In this document: positions 1-9,553 of the stretch, in pieces
Layout of the letters: each line of letters begins with the position of its first letter
Position numbering within the stretch: the stretch's first letter is position 1
NCBI RefSeq assembly: GCF_900591205.1
Contig: NZ_UUPU01000029.1
Coordinates: forward strand, 124,001 to 188,000
Origin: Pseudomonas viridiflava
GTDB lineage: Bacteria; Pseudomonadota; Gammaproteobacteria; Pseudomonadales; Pseudomonadaceae
Length of the DNA: 64,000 nucleotides
Direction of reading: 5' to 3'
Program-made: the position numbers and the translations under genes
Notes under the pieces: generated by a model
Database searches by the model: none
What the model was told of the DNA's origin: nothing
Seen by the model: the letters and a program-made list of their open reading frames with translations, nothing else

Positions 1-1013
1 TACGCCTTGTTGTGGTAACCGGTCACACGTTCAACTTCTTCCTTCGAACCCAGGAACACCGCCACACGCTGGTGCAGACCTTCCGGCTGAATGTCGAGGA
101 TGCGCTGGTGGCCGTCGGTGGCCGCGCCGCCGGCTTGCTCAACCAGGAACGACATCGGGTTGGCTTCATACATCAAACGCAGCTTGCCCGGCTTGGACGG
201 CTCACGGCTGTCACGTGGGTACATGAACAGGCCACCACGGGTCAGAATACGGTGCACGTCGGCCACCATCGCAGCCACCCAGCGCATGTTGAAGTTCTTC
301 TTCAACGGGCCTTCCTCGCCTGCCATCAACTCGCCTACGTAGCGGGTGACCGGCTCTTCCCAGTGGCGCTGGTTGGACATATTGATCGCAAATTCCTGGG
401 TGGAAGCAGGGATCGAAATGTCTTCGTGGGTCAGCACGAAGCTGCCCATTTCGCGGTCCAGGGTGAAGCCTTTTACGCCGTCGCCCAGGGTCAGTACCAG
501 CATGGTCTGCGGGCCGTAGATCGCGTAACCGGCAGCCACCTGCTCAGTGCCCGGCTGCAAGAACGCTTTTTCGTTCAGGGCTTCGTTCTGGCTCAGGTAT
601 TCGTTCGGGCAACGCAGTACCGAGAAGATGGTGCCGACCGGTGCGTTGATGTCGATGTTGGACGAGCCGTCCAGTGGGTCGAATACCAGCAGGTAGGCGC
701 CTTTCGGGTATTTGCCCGGGATCTGGTAGGCGTTGTCCATTTCTTCGGACGCCATGCCGGCCAGGTGGCCGCCCCATTCGTTGGCTTCCAGCAGGATCTC
801 GTTGGACAGCACGTCGAGCTTCTTCTGCACTTCGCCCTGCACGTTCTCGGTGCCCATGCTGCCCAGGACACCACCCAGTGCGCCTTTGGAGACGGCGTGG
901 CTGATTTCCTTGCAAGCACGCGCCACCACTTCGATAAGGAAGCGCAGATCGGCAGGCGTGTTGTTGCTGCGGGTCTGCTCAATCAAATAGCGACTCAAGG
1001 TAACGCGGGACAT
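1..1013 (-). CDS. fbp: Class I fructose-1,6-bisphosphatase (C-terminal end cut by window edge)
   Basis: This gene reads leftward from ATG at 1013 ([15 protein letters not shown]) to the window edge and lacks only its last few codons; the final residues seen are GYHNKA. It hydrolyses fructose-1,6-bisphosphate to fructose-6-phosphate in gluconeogenesis, in the cytoplasm. Class I hallmarks visible are a metal-binding stretch reading [22 protein letters not shown], split here as FDPLDGSSN then IDINAPVGT, the upstream acidic segment EEMDNAY, and a C-terminal LYMYP-like FMYPRDS followed by [11 protein letters not shown]. Because Pseudomonas lacks phosphofructokinase, this enzyme serves hexose synthesis. 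A long plus-strand open frame over the same bases is only its antisense shadow. Confidence 0.95.
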   Translation of the reverse strand, partial: MSRVTLSRYLIEQTRSNNTPADLRFLIEVVARACKEISHAVSKGALGGVLGSMGTENVQGEVQKKLDVLSNEILLEANEWGGHLAGMASEEMDNAYQIPGKYPKGAYLLVFDPLDGSSNIDINAPVGTIFSVLRCPNEYLSQNEALNEKAFLQPGTEQVAAGYAIYGPQTMLVLTLGDGVKGFTLDREMGSFVLTHEDISIPASTQEFAINMSNQRHWEEPVTRYVGELMAGEEGPLKKNFNMRWVAAMVADVHRILTRGGLFMYPRDSREPSKPGKLRLMYEANPMSFLVEQAGGAATDGHQRILDIQPEGLHQRVAVFLGSKEEVERVTGYHNKA

Positions 1014-1123
1014 GGAAGGCTCCGGAGAATGGGGGGGGCTAAAAACCCGCGCAGTTTAGCGCGAGTCGGGGCGTATTTCCTCCTATCAGAGGATTTAAAC
1101 CCAATAGAGTTCATGGACTTTAT

Positions 1124-2479
1124 TTAACGTGCCACCGGCGGCTTGCGCAGCAAACTGTAGGCCATGGCGCCCAGGGCCGCCACGCCGAGCAGCAACACGG
1201 CCCAGAGCCCGAGCTTTTGCCAGCCCGGCGCCGCCTCGGCAGCGGCTGCGACCGCAGGCGAGCTGACCACGACTTCCCCGGCCACCTTGGCCTGCCCCAG
1301 CGTGTTGAAGCGCTCGGCGCTGTAATCCGGAATCAACGTCGACAGCGGTAAATTCGCCGCCTTCACCGTCGCATTCCCCAGCGCCAGGGTAAACGGCGGC
1401 TCACCTCGCGCCAGAAACACCAACTGCGTGGCACGCACCGCAAAGCGCAGGGTCGGGGCTTCAACGCCCAGGCCGCCGCCGCGCTCGTCCACCTGCAATT
1501 TGAGTTCGCTGACCGCCTGGCCGGGCAACTGCAACTCATCCTGCACCACGTCCTGGCCCTTCTGGCTCAAGCGGTACAGCAAGCCGTTACTCAATGGCTG
1601 CCAAGCCTGCTTGCTGTCCCTGCGCCCCGACAACGTGACGGGCGCCAGCGTGTTGGGCTGCTTCAGCTCGATACGCAGCCGTTCGAGATGAAGCCCGGTA
1701 GGCAACTGCCAGCTGTACTCCCCCGCCTTGAGTCGCGTACCGGCAAGCGGCTGCGACCACACCAACGGCAGCGGCAGGCTGCTGCTGGATGCGCTCACCA
1801 GCTTGGCCGAGGTCAGCAACGGCGCCGCCTGGCCTTGCCACACCAGGCGCAGGTAGCGCGCCGAATGCCCCGGCAGGCTGACGTCATGCTGCTCGACCCG
1901 CTCATCGGCAAACGACAAACGCGCCACTTGGCCATCGCCCCAGGGTTGCCAGTGCTGCAAGTCATCGCTGGCCTCGATGCTGAAACGCTGGAAGCCTTCC
2001 TGCTCATGGCTCCAATCGAGGCTCAGTTGCTGCAGCGGGGCCTTGATCGCGCTGGCGTCGAGCACCCAGCCACGCAGCACCTGTTTGCCAGGTTTGGCTG
2101 CAGTAGCCGGTTTGATTTCCACCAAGGTGCCTGTGGTGGTGGCTTTCATCACCACACCGGGCAGCGCTTGCTGGGTGTCGGCGGCGTACAGCGGGAACCA
2201 CTTCACGTCGGTGACTGTGCGGTTTTCGCTGCGCTGGGCCGGCTGGCGTGACAGCGCATAGGCTTGCGGCTCACCGGCGGCGTTGAACACGCGCACATCG
2301 CTGAGGTCGGCCTGGCGTGCGCCCAACTGCACCGCCAGCGGCAGCTCCAGGCGATACCAGGGCCCGCTGCCGCTGACGCTCAGCGGCACTTGGGTGGTGA
2401 AATCGGCAGGCGCTTCCTGGGCCCACACCGCCCCTGCCGTACAGATGCCCAGCACGACCACACTCAACTTACCGATCAA
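1124..2479 (-). CDS. DUF3999 family membrane-anchored exported protein
   Basis: A 451-residue protein with a clear N-terminal signal peptide (MIGKLSVVVLGICTAGAVWA, likely cut before QEAP). A long beta-rich periplasmic region follows, then one C-terminal membrane helix at about 425-443 and a short basic tail ending RKPPVAR. This layout and the internal sequence match the DUF3999 family, whose function is unknown. Its ATG overlaps the stop of the upstream DUF2339 gene as ATGA at 2476-2479, so the two are probably translated together and work together, perhaps in the cell envelope. No catalytic motif is apparent. The family call rests on recall of the pair DUF2339-DUF3999 in Pseudomonas. Confidence 0.8.
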   Translation of the reverse strand: MIGKLSVVVLGICTAGAVWAQEAPADFTTQVPLSVSGSGPWYRLELPLAVQLGARQADLSDVRVFNAAGEPQAYALSRQPAQRSENRTVTDVKWFPLYAADTQQALPGVVMKATTTGTLVEIKPATAAKPGKQVLRGWVLDASAIKAPLQQLSLDWSHEQEGFQRFSIEASDDLQHWQPWGDGQVARLSFADERVEQHDVSLPGHSARYLRLVWQGQAAPLLTSAKLVSASSSSLPLPLVWSQPLAGTRLKAGEYSWQLPTGLHLERLRIELKQPNTLAPVTLSGRRDSKQAWQPLSNGLLYRLSQKGQDVVQDELQLPGQAVSELKLQVDERGGGLGVEAPTLRFAVRATQLVFLARGEPPFTLALGNATVKAANLPLSTLIPDYSAERFNTLGQAKVAGEVVVSSPAVAAAAEAAPGWQKLGLWAVLLLGVAALGAMAYSLLRKPPVAR

Positions 2480-5400
2480 GAGGATGCTCCTTCAGTTTCC
2501 ACCACAGGTTCGGCACGCTTGGGCGGCAGCGGTGCAAAATAGCCCACCACCAGCAACAGCCCGCCTACCCCGATAAACGACACGATCCGCGCCAGCCCGC
2601 CACGGTTGCTCAGCTCGACAAAAAACAGCTTGGCGACCACCACGCCAATCAATGCCGCGCCAATCAACCACACTTCGCGTCGATGGCGCAGATGGCCGCC
2701 GATCATCAGGCCGAGCGCGATCAGGGTCCACACGATCGACAGACCGGCCTGCACCAGCATCGACGCCAGCAACGCATCCAGCTGGAACGGCACGCCGCCC
2801 CAATGGTGTGCGGTACGCATCACCAGCGCGGTAAAGAAGGCAAACAGCGAAATACCCGCAACCCCCTCGGCGATCAGCTCAGCACGCGGCCCGCGTTGCG
2901 GCGCCACACTGCGTGCCCACAGGTACACGCCCAGCAGCGCAAACAACAGGCCCAGGTCCAGCGGGCTAAGCAGCGGCACATAGGGCAGCGGGTTGGCCGT
3001 GCCGTCGCTGAAAATATTCGCCAGCCAGAACCAGCCGAGCATCAGGGCCGCCAATGGCAAGGCCGCCAACACTCGGTACTCCCTTGGGTACGCTGCCACC
3101 GGCCATGGCCAATGGCGCGGCGCCGCAGCCAGCACAAGATAGAGACTTGGCAGGATCGCCCAGCCCAGCCAGCGCCAGGCATTGTATTCGGCAGACAACC
3201 TGAGCAAGCCGTAACGCAACTCCAGCGCCAGCATGCCGATCAGCATCCAGCAGCCCAGCACATGGGCCACACTCAGCGCCTTGGCGGGCACGACAGCTGC
3301 CAACCGCCGCAGCGAGATGAAATGCACCACGAATACCGCCGGCCACGCCAACCAACCGTACTGCGCCGCCGGGTGGTAATAGGTATGCGCGCACACCAGC
3401 AGCACTACGCCCACCGCCGGCATCAGCATTGTGGACAGCACGCCCAGCGACGCCCACTTCAGGCGCGAAGCCAGCAGCGTCCAGATCGCCACGCTGATCG
3501 CCGCGCAGCCCAGCAGGAACGCCCCCTGCAACGCCTGCGGGATAAAGCGTAACACTTCGCCGCCCAGCGCGATCGTCCACCACGCCGCGCCCCACACCAG
3601 CAGCAGGTCGGACAGGCGTTGCAGCTTAAGCACGGCAAACATCGGCGCATGGGGTTCACGCTGCAAGCGCCAGGCACCGACCAGCGCAGCCAGGCCCAGG
3701 ACCATCGGCGTCCAGAACCCGCTGTGGGCCAACGGGCGCAAACCCTCTCCGGTCAACGGCCCCAGCAGCTCCGGCACGGCCAGCAGGAACGAAGCGCCGC
3801 CGAGCAGTTGCAGCAGCAACCCGAACACAAAACTGACGCGCTGTTGCAGGTACAGGCTCAACCAGATAACCAACAACCCACTGGCCGCCCACACGCCGCT
3901 GGCGCTTTCCCAAGGCAGTACAAACAGCACCGCCAGGTTGATGAGTACAAGGCCCGCCAGCAACACCACCGACAACCCGCGCAATAGCCGGACATCGCTG
4001 CGCACCATGGTGTCGCGTGCTGCCAGCAGCATGCCGCCGATCAGGGCCAGCCCGATCAGCGATGCGGTGAGCAAACCGCTCCAGCCCGCACTGAACACCG
4101 CTGCCCCATCGCCACCTTGCAAACGCAGCAGGAACAACACACCACCCAGCAGTTGCACGGCAAACGCGCTGAACAGGAAGGTCCGCGAGCCAATGCGCAG
4201 GCCGATAAACAGGGTCACCAGACCGGCAATCGCCCAACTGATGGCGGTGCCTTGGGTCAGCAACAGCAGCGGCGCGAGCAGGTACAAAAAGCCCAGGCCA
4301 AGGCTTGCCAGCACCGGCACGCCCTTGCGCTCCAACGCAGTCGCTTGCTCCACTGGCGCCCTGCGCAATTGATCGAAGCTGAACACCAGCGCCGCGCCCA
4401 GCAGTAGCGCGCCCAACGGCGCGCCGTCGAGCAAGCTGTGCTCGCCGATACGCAGCTCGCTGAGGAACGCGACTGCCGAACCCAACTGCAACAACAGGCC
4501 GAATGCCCGTGCCAGCGGCCGTTGCTGACGCAAGCCCAGCCAGAAAATCCCCGCGCCCTCCACTGCCCATGCCGCAGCCGTCCAGCGCGCATCGAGGCCC
4601 AAGGGGATCGCCAGGCTGGCAAAAATCACCCCCAGGGCCAGGCAAGTCTCCGCCAGCAGCAAGGCACGCCCGCCACTCAACACGCGGGCCAGACTCATGT
4701 AGATGATGCCCAGGCCCAGTGCGCTGAATGCAGCGGCAAACTCCAGGTGCTGCACCAGCGCGAACTGCAAGCCAAAGCCCACCAGCGGCGGGCCGAACAG
4801 CATGCTGCCGTCCACGTAGTCGCCCTTGGCGGCGGACCAGCGCAGCAGCGCATCGCGGCCTTCGGGTGCATCCCCCATTTCTTGCAGTTTACGTCGGGCG
4901 AACAACAGACCTATGGCCAGGTACATCAGGAAAAACAGGATCAGAAACGGCTCGGTGCTCCACAGCAACTCCGGCGTATAGGAGCGCATGCCCCAGGCAA
5001 AGCCGATCCCGAAAGTGCCGACAAAGCCGATCAAGTTGAGCAGGCGCCAGGCTTTGAACCAGGCGATGGCGAGGATGCCGGCGTTGAGCAAGGCAAAGTA
5101 ACTGAACAGCGCCACATGGTTACCGGCGCCGGTCGAGGTGAGAATCGGCGCGGCGAACCCGCCGAGCGCCGCCGCGCAGGCCAGCCCCAGTGCGTCCTGG
5201 GTAATCGCCAGAATCGCCGAAAACACCGTGACCGCCACCAGCAGGCCCAACGCCGCACTCGGGTCGATCAACGGGTGCAGGCGCATGGCGGCAAACACCG
5301 TCAGGTACAACACCGCGATCCCGGTGCCTTGCAGCATCAACCCGTAATTGCTGTTGCGCAGCCGCAGCCACCAGCCCAGACCCAGCAGGCCCACGGCGGC

Positions 5401-5994
5401 AGCGGCAACCCCGGCGTAACGCAGTTCGATCGGCACCACCATGCCTTCGGTGGCATAGCGCAACAGGAACGCGAGACCGAGGAACAACAGCACCACGCCG
5501 ACCCGCAGCACGGTGTTGCCGCCAAACAGCCAATTACGGGCGCCGCTGATGGCGCGTTCGATCAGGTTGGGGCCACGAGGGGTTGCAGGCTCTTTAGGCT
5601 CTAGCTGAGGCGCAGGGGCCCACACATCATCCGGCAGCGGTTGGCGGGCTTGCGCGACCACAGGGGCAGGCACCAGATCGGCCGGCAATTCCCAAACGAG
5701 TTCGGGAGCCTGGGTAATGACGGGGGTCGGTTCAGGGAGGGGCGGTTCGACAGTAACGTTGCGCGTCGGCGCGGGCATTGTCTCCAGTTGCCGCAGGCGC
5801 TCACCCAGCGCGATCAACGACTTTTGCGTGGTTTCCAACTGACGAGCTTGCTGGTCCGCTTGAGCCGACAGCCGCGACAGGCGAATCGCCTGGCCAATGC
5901 CCAAGCCCAGCAGCGCACCGATGCCCGCATCACTGAACGACTCATCGAGCGTCCAGCCGAGCACCAGGCCAATCAGCATGAAAATCCATTGCAT
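2476..5994 (-). CDS. DUF2339 family very large polytopic membrane protein
   Basis: A protein of 1172 residues starting MQWIFMLIGLVLGW. The N-terminal region holds a membrane segment, then a coiled-coil-like stretch (about 35-75, rich in Q, L and R) and a proline-rich linker (about 75-140). From about residue 150 to the end it is an almost unbroken series of hydrophobic helices, more than twenty by eye, with short arginine-rich loops. This is the DUF2339 architecture; the function is unknown, and roles in envelope or surface polymer handling are speculation. It is the first gene of a two-gene operon with the DUF3999 gene. GC and codon use look native. Confidence 0.82.
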   Translation of the reverse strand: MQWIFMLIGLVLGWTLDESFSDAGIGALLGLGIGQAIRLSRLSAQADQQARQLETTQKSLIALGERLRQLETMPAPTRNVTVEPPLPEPTPVITQAPELVWELPADLVPAPVVAQARQPLPDDVWAPAPQLEPKEPATPRGPNLIERAISGARNWLFGGNTVLRVGVVLLFLGLAFLLRYATEGMVVPIELRYAGVAAAAVGLLGLGWWLRLRNSNYGLMLQGTGIAVLYLTVFAAMRLHPLIDPSAALGLLVAVTVFSAILAITQDALGLACAAALGGFAAPILTSTGAGNHVALFSYFALLNAGILAIAWFKAWRLLNLIGFVGTFGIGFAWGMRSYTPELLWSTEPFLILFFLMYLAIGLLFARRKLQEMGDAPEGRDALLRWSAAKGDYVDGSMLFGPPLVGFGLQFALVQHLEFAAAFSALGLGIIYMSLARVLSGGRALLLAETCLALGVIFASLAIPLGLDARWTAAAWAVEGAGIFWLGLRQQRPLARAFGLLLQLGSAVAFLSELRIGEHSLLDGAPLGALLLGAALVFSFDQLRRAPVEQATALERKGVPVLASLGLGFLYLLAPLLLLTQGTAISWAIAGLVTLFIGLRIGSRTFLFSAFAVQLLGGVLFLLRLQGGDGAAVFSAGWSGLLTASLIGLALIGGMLLAARDTMVRSDVRLLRGLSVVLLAGLVLINLAVLFVLPWESASGVWAASGLLVIWLSLYLQQRVSFVFGLLLQLLGGASFLLAVPELLGPLTGEGLRPLAHSGFWTPMVLGLAALVGAWRLQREPHAPMFAVLKLQRLSDLLLVWGAAWWTIALGGEVLRFIPQALQGAFLLGCAAISVAIWTLLASRLKWASLGVLSTMLMPAVGVVLLVCAHTYYHPAAQYGWLAWPAVFVVHFISLRRLAAVVPAKALSVAHVLGCWMLIGMLALELRYGLLRLSAEYNAWRWLGWAILPSLYLVLAAAPRHWPWPVAAYPREYRVLAALPLAALMLGWFWLANIFSDGTANPLPYVPLLSPLDLGLLFALLGVYLWARSVAPQRGPRAELIAEGVAGISLFAFFTALVMRTAHHWGGVPFQLDALLASMLVQAGLSIVWTLIALGLMIGGHLRHRREVWLIGAALIGVVVAKLFFVELSNRGGLARIVSFIGVGGLLLVVGYFAPLPPKRAEPVVETEGASS

Positions 5995-6044
5995 GGTCGA
6001 TATTCCCTAGGCGAACCGATGCCTAGTATATCGACGCGCAATCA

Positions 6045-6171
6045 ATGTGGGAGCTGCTTTTGTGGCGAGGGAGCTTGCTCCCGTTGGGGGTGCGAAGCGC
6101 CCCCAAAAACCGGCGGCCGCTACGCAGCCGAACGGGAGCAAGCTCCCTCGCCACAGCAAGCCCCACATTTG
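6045..6171. repeat. REP pair (REPIN-like inverted repeat)
   Basis: Two perfect 25-base inverted arms lie at 6061-6085 and 6131-6155, with core GGGAGCTTGCTCCC, around a 45-base GC-rich spacer. The outer ends carry AATGTGGG and CCCACATT. This is the paired REP arrangement common between genes in the P. fluorescens group. It lies between glgP's stop and the DUF2339 gene's start. Confidence 0.85.
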
Positions 6172-6183
6172 GATCTGCGGCGT

Positions 6184-8634
6184 TTAATCCAATGCTTTCC
6201 AGATCTCCGTCGCGTATTCACGGATGGTGCGGTCCGAGCTGAACCAGCCCATGCGCGCCGTATTCAGCACTGCCGAGCGCCACCACGCCTTGGAATCATG
6301 CCAATGCGCCTCAACCCGCGCCTGGGCGTCCCAGTAGGAGTCAAAGTCGGCACAGACCAGGAAGCGGTCGTAGTCGATCAGCCCGTCGATCAGCCCCACA
6401 TAACGCCCTGGATCATCCGGCGAGAACACCCCGCCGCGGATCGCTTGCAACACATCGTTGAGGCGATGGGAGGCGGCCACTTCCGGCCCGGCGTGGAACT
6501 CACCGGCGTGCTTGCGGGCTTCCACCTGCTCAGCACTGAGACCGAAGATAAACATGTGCTCGGCGCCCACGCGCTCGTGCATCTCCACGTTGGCGCCGTC
6601 CATGGTGCCGATGGTCAGTGCGCCGTTGAGGCCGAACTTCATGTTACTGGTGCCCGAGGCTTCAAAGCCGGCGGTGGATATCTGCTCCGACAAGTCCGCC
6701 GCCGGAATGATGCTCTCCGCCAGGCTGACGTTGTAGTTGGGCAGGAACACCACCTTGAGCAAACCGCGCACGGTGGGGTCGTTGTTCACGGTGCGGGCGA
6801 TGTCGTTGGTCAGCTTGATGATCAGCTTGGCCTGGTGATAACTGGCCGCCGCCTTGCCTGCAAAAATCTTCACCCGAGGCACCCAGTCGGTGCCCGGCTC
6901 GGCACGGATCGCCTGGTACAGCGCCACGGTGTGCAGCAAGTTCAGCAGTTGGCGCTTGTATTCGTGGATACGCTTGACCTGCACATCGAACATCGCCGCC
7001 GGGTTGACCGAAATGCCCAGGCGCTCGTGAATGATCTCGGCCAGCGCGCGCTTGCTGTGCAGGCGCTGCTCGGCGAAGGCTTTGCGGAAGGTCTGTTTCT
7101 CGGCGAAGGTTTCCAGCTCTGTCAGGCGGGTCTCCATGGTGTCGAGAATGTCCGGGCCCAGGGCTTCCACCAGCATTTCGGTGAGCTTGGGATTGGCCTG
7201 GTACAGCCAGCGGCGGAAGGTGATGCCGTTGGTTTTGTTGTTGATGCGCTCGGGGTACAGCTTGTGCAACTCCGAGAACACCGTGCTGCGCATCAACTGG
7301 GTGTGCAAGCCGGACACACCGTTGACGCTATGGGAGCCGAGGAACGCCAGGTTACCCATGCGCACGCGGCGGCCGTTGTCTTCTTCGATCAGCGACACGG
7401 CGCGCAGCACGTCAAAGTCGTGGATGCCCTTGGCGCGCAGCGAGTCGATGTGCTGGGCGTTGATCAGGTAGATGATCTGCATATGCCGCGGCAGCATGCG
7501 TTCCATCAAGCCTACAGGCCAAGTCTCCAACGCCTCGGGTAGCAAGGTGTGATTGGTGTAGGAAAGTGTTTCAACTGTCACGTCCCACGCGGCTTCCCAC
7601 GGGATGTCGTGCAAATCCACCAGCTGGCGCATCAACTCGGCCACCGCGATGGAGGGGTGAGTGTCGTTGAGTTGGATCGCCGCGTGCTCGCCCAGGCTCA
7701 GTACCGAGCCGTGCATGTTCTTGTGGCGGCGCAGCAGGTCTTGCAGCGAGGCCGAGACGAAGAAGTATTCCTGGCGCAGGCGCAGTTCCTGCCCCGCTTC
7801 GGTGCTGTCGGCCGGGTAAAGCACTCGGGAGATGCTTTCGGCGCGGGCCACTTCGGCGACGGCGCCCAAATGGTCACCGGCGTTGAAGCGCTCCAGGTGC
7901 AAGTCTTCCACCGCCCGTGCACGCCACAGGCGCAGGGTGTTGACGCTGGCGCCACGCCAGCCGACGACTGGGGTGTCATAGGCCACGGCGCGCACGGTTT
8001 CATTCGGCGTCCACACCTGGATCAGCTTGCCGGAGGCATCCGGCAGAGTCTCAACGCTGCCGCCAAAGCCGATCGGGTAAATCACCTCGGCCCGTTCGAA
8101 TTCCCACGGGTTGCCGAAATCCAGCCAGCGCTCGGTCTGCTCCTGCTGCCAGCCATCGACAATCGCCTGGCGGAACAAGCCGTGTTCATATCGAATGCCA
8201 TAACCGTGGCCGGCAATGCCCAAGGTCGACATGCTTTCCATAAAGCACGCCGCCAGACGGCCGAGGCCGCCGTTGCCGAGCGCCGCGTCGGGCTCCAGCA
8301 GGCGGATGCGCTCCAGGTCCACGCCCAATTCGGACAGGGCTTCGCGAGCGATTTCCAGCACGCCGAGGTTGCTCAGGCTGTCGTAGAGCAAGCGGCCGAT
8401 CAAAAATTCCAGGGAGAGGTAATACACCCGCTTCTGGCCTTTGCGGTAGATACGCCTCGTATGGTCCATCCAGTGGTCGACCATCTGGTCGCGAGCGGCC
8501 AGGGCAATCGCTTCGAACCAGTCATGGTCGAAGGCGTGATCCGGGTCCTTGCCCACCGCATAGGTGAGTTTGGTCAAGACAGCATCGCGGAATGCGGCTA
8601 CCTCTGCTTCTCGTGCAAGCGGTTCCTGAGACAT
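6184..8634 (-). CDS. glgP: Glycogen/starch/alpha-glucan phosphorylase
   Basis: An 816-residue GT35 phosphorylase, the normal family length. It releases glucose-1-phosphate from alpha-1,4-glucans with pyridoxal phosphate as cofactor. The PLP region is plain near the C-terminus: EASGTSNMKFGLNGALTIGT, followed by MDGANVEM, with the lysine of NMKF as the Schiff-base residue. The substrate segment EPDAALGNGGLGRLAACF is present near residue 100-120, and WVPRVKIFAGKAAASYH lies nearby. The start MSQEPLAREAEV at 8634 is used. It stands alone here rather than within a glg cluster, flanked by a REP pair downstream. Confidence 0.95.
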   Translation of the reverse strand: MSQEPLAREAEVAAFRDAVLTKLTYAVGKDPDHAFDHDWFEAIALAARDQMVDHWMDHTRRIYRKGQKRVYYLSLEFLIGRLLYDSLSNLGVLEIAREALSELGVDLERIRLLEPDAALGNGGLGRLAACFMESMSTLGIAGHGYGIRYEHGLFRQAIVDGWQQEQTERWLDFGNPWEFERAEVIYPIGFGGSVETLPDASGKLIQVWTPNETVRAVAYDTPVVGWRGASVNTLRLWRARAVEDLHLERFNAGDHLGAVAEVARAESISRVLYPADSTEAGQELRLRQEYFFVSASLQDLLRRHKNMHGSVLSLGEHAAIQLNDTHPSIAVAELMRQLVDLHDIPWEAAWDVTVETLSYTNHTLLPEALETWPVGLMERMLPRHMQIIYLINAQHIDSLRAKGIHDFDVLRAVSLIEEDNGRRVRMGNLAFLGSHSVNGVSGLHTQLMRSTVFSELHKLYPERINNKTNGITFRRWLYQANPKLTEMLVEALGPDILDTMETRLTELETFAEKQTFRKAFAEQRLHSKRALAEIIHERLGISVNPAAMFDVQVKRIHEYKRQLLNLLHTVALYQAIRAEPGTDWVPRVKIFAGKAAASYHQAKLIIKLTNDIARTVNNDPTVRGLLKVVFLPNYNVSLAESIIPAADLSEQISTAGFEASGTSNMKFGLNGALTIGTMDGANVEMHERVGAEHMFIFGLSAEQVEARKHAGEFHAGPEVAASHRLNDVLQAIRGGVFSPDDPGRYVGLIDGLIDYDRFLVCADFDSYWDAQARVEAHWHDSKAWWRSAVLNTARMGWFSSDRTIREYATEIWKALD

Positions 8635-8871
8635 CGGTGCGACCTCGGGCGAGATTGAAGGAGTTGCTAGAGCCTAGTCGGTCTGACAGACGGTAGACGG
8701 TCTGGTTCGGCAGTTTTTTAACTCATTCACCTTATGCGGGAAATTGATGCAGGGGCCGTGCCTGCTTTCGCCACCTGTACCGTTGGAGATGAAATCTGCA
8801 AAATATTGTTCAAAAAACCATCAATCCCGGTATGATCGCGCGCCCGGATACCGCCCCACCTTGGAACCCTG

Positions 8872-9306
8872 ATGAAGCCTCAACTGATCGCCGCCGCGGA
8901 ACTCGACCGTCTCGAGACCTGGCAGAAATATTCCGCCCACATGTGCGGTGGCTGCGTGTCCAGCTGCTGCACGCTGCCGGTTGAGGTGAAGATCAAGGAC
9001 CTGATCCGCATTGGCATCGTCGATGAGTTCGAGCGTGGTGACCCGCCGAAGAACATCGCCAAGCGTTTGCAGAAGGAAGGCATCGTCGAGCGCTTCAATT
9101 CAAAATCCGAGATTTTTACCCTGCAGCGCATGAGCAACAACGACTGCCTGTACCTGGATCGTAAGACGCGCTTCTGCACTATTTATGACAAGCGCCCGGA
9201 TACCTGCCGCAACCACCCGAAAATCGGGCCGCGACCTGGGTATTGCGCGTACAAGCCCAAAGAAGTGGTGCGCGAGACCAAGTTCAAGACCCTCGACAAG
9301 TTCTGA
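8872..9306 (+). CDS. YkgJ-family cysteine cluster protein
   Basis: A 144-residue soluble protein with eight cysteines arranged in two groups: C25, C28, C32, C33 (MCGGCVSSCC) and C92, C102, C112, C125 (CLYLD, FCTIYDKRPDTC, GYC). The FC-x-IY-x-xRP-x-x-C pattern is the signature of the YkgJ / zinc- or iron-chelating family. The exact biochemical role is not established. The gene stands alone, divergent from glgP across a 237-base gap with no obvious operator, and ends before a REP pair. Confidence 0.85.
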   Translation: MKPQLIAAAELDRLETWQKYSAHMCGGCVSSCCTLPVEVKIKDLIRIGIVDEFERGDPPKNIAKRLQKEGIVERFNSKSEIFTLQRMSNNDCLYLDRKTRFCTIYDKRPDTCRNHPKIGPRPGYCAYKPKEVVRETKFKTLDKF

Positions 9307-9344
9307 CCTGACGCGTAACGACAGGGCTGTTGTGGCAGGGCTGT

Positions 9345-9476
9345 TGTGGCGAGCGGGCTTGCCCGCGCTGGCCTGCGAAGCAGGCCCAATAAGCTCACCG
9401 CCTTCCTTCAGATAAAACCCAGTGTATGGTTTGGGGGCCGCTTCGCAGCCCAACGCGGGCAAGCCCGCTCGCCACA
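9345..9476. repeat. REP pair (REPIN-like)
   Basis: Perfect inverted arms of 23 bases at 9345-9367 and 9454-9476 (core GAGCGGGCTTGCCCGC) enclose about 86 bases. The element sits between the convergent YkgJ-type and typA genes, directly before typA's terminator. Confidence 0.85.
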
Positions 9477-9499
9477 AAGCGGCCAAAACCCAGGCACAA

Positions 9500-9535
9500 A
9501 AAAACGCCCCCGGCCTTTCGACCGGGGGCGTTTTT
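9500..9535 (-). terminator. Rho-independent terminator of typA
   Basis: A 10-bp GC stem (ACGCCCCCGG / CCGGGGGCGT) with an 8-base loop is flanked by A-rich and T-rich runs, so it can work in both directions. It lies 18 bases past the typA stop and also faces the convergent YkgJ-type gene. Confidence 0.9.
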
Positions 9536-9553
9536 CATTCAGCCTGAGTTAAC

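Noticed and set aside
12..1127. A 371-codon plus-strand frame over fbp
   Set aside because: It is the antisense image of the fructose bisphosphatase gene, which has all its motifs on the minus strand.
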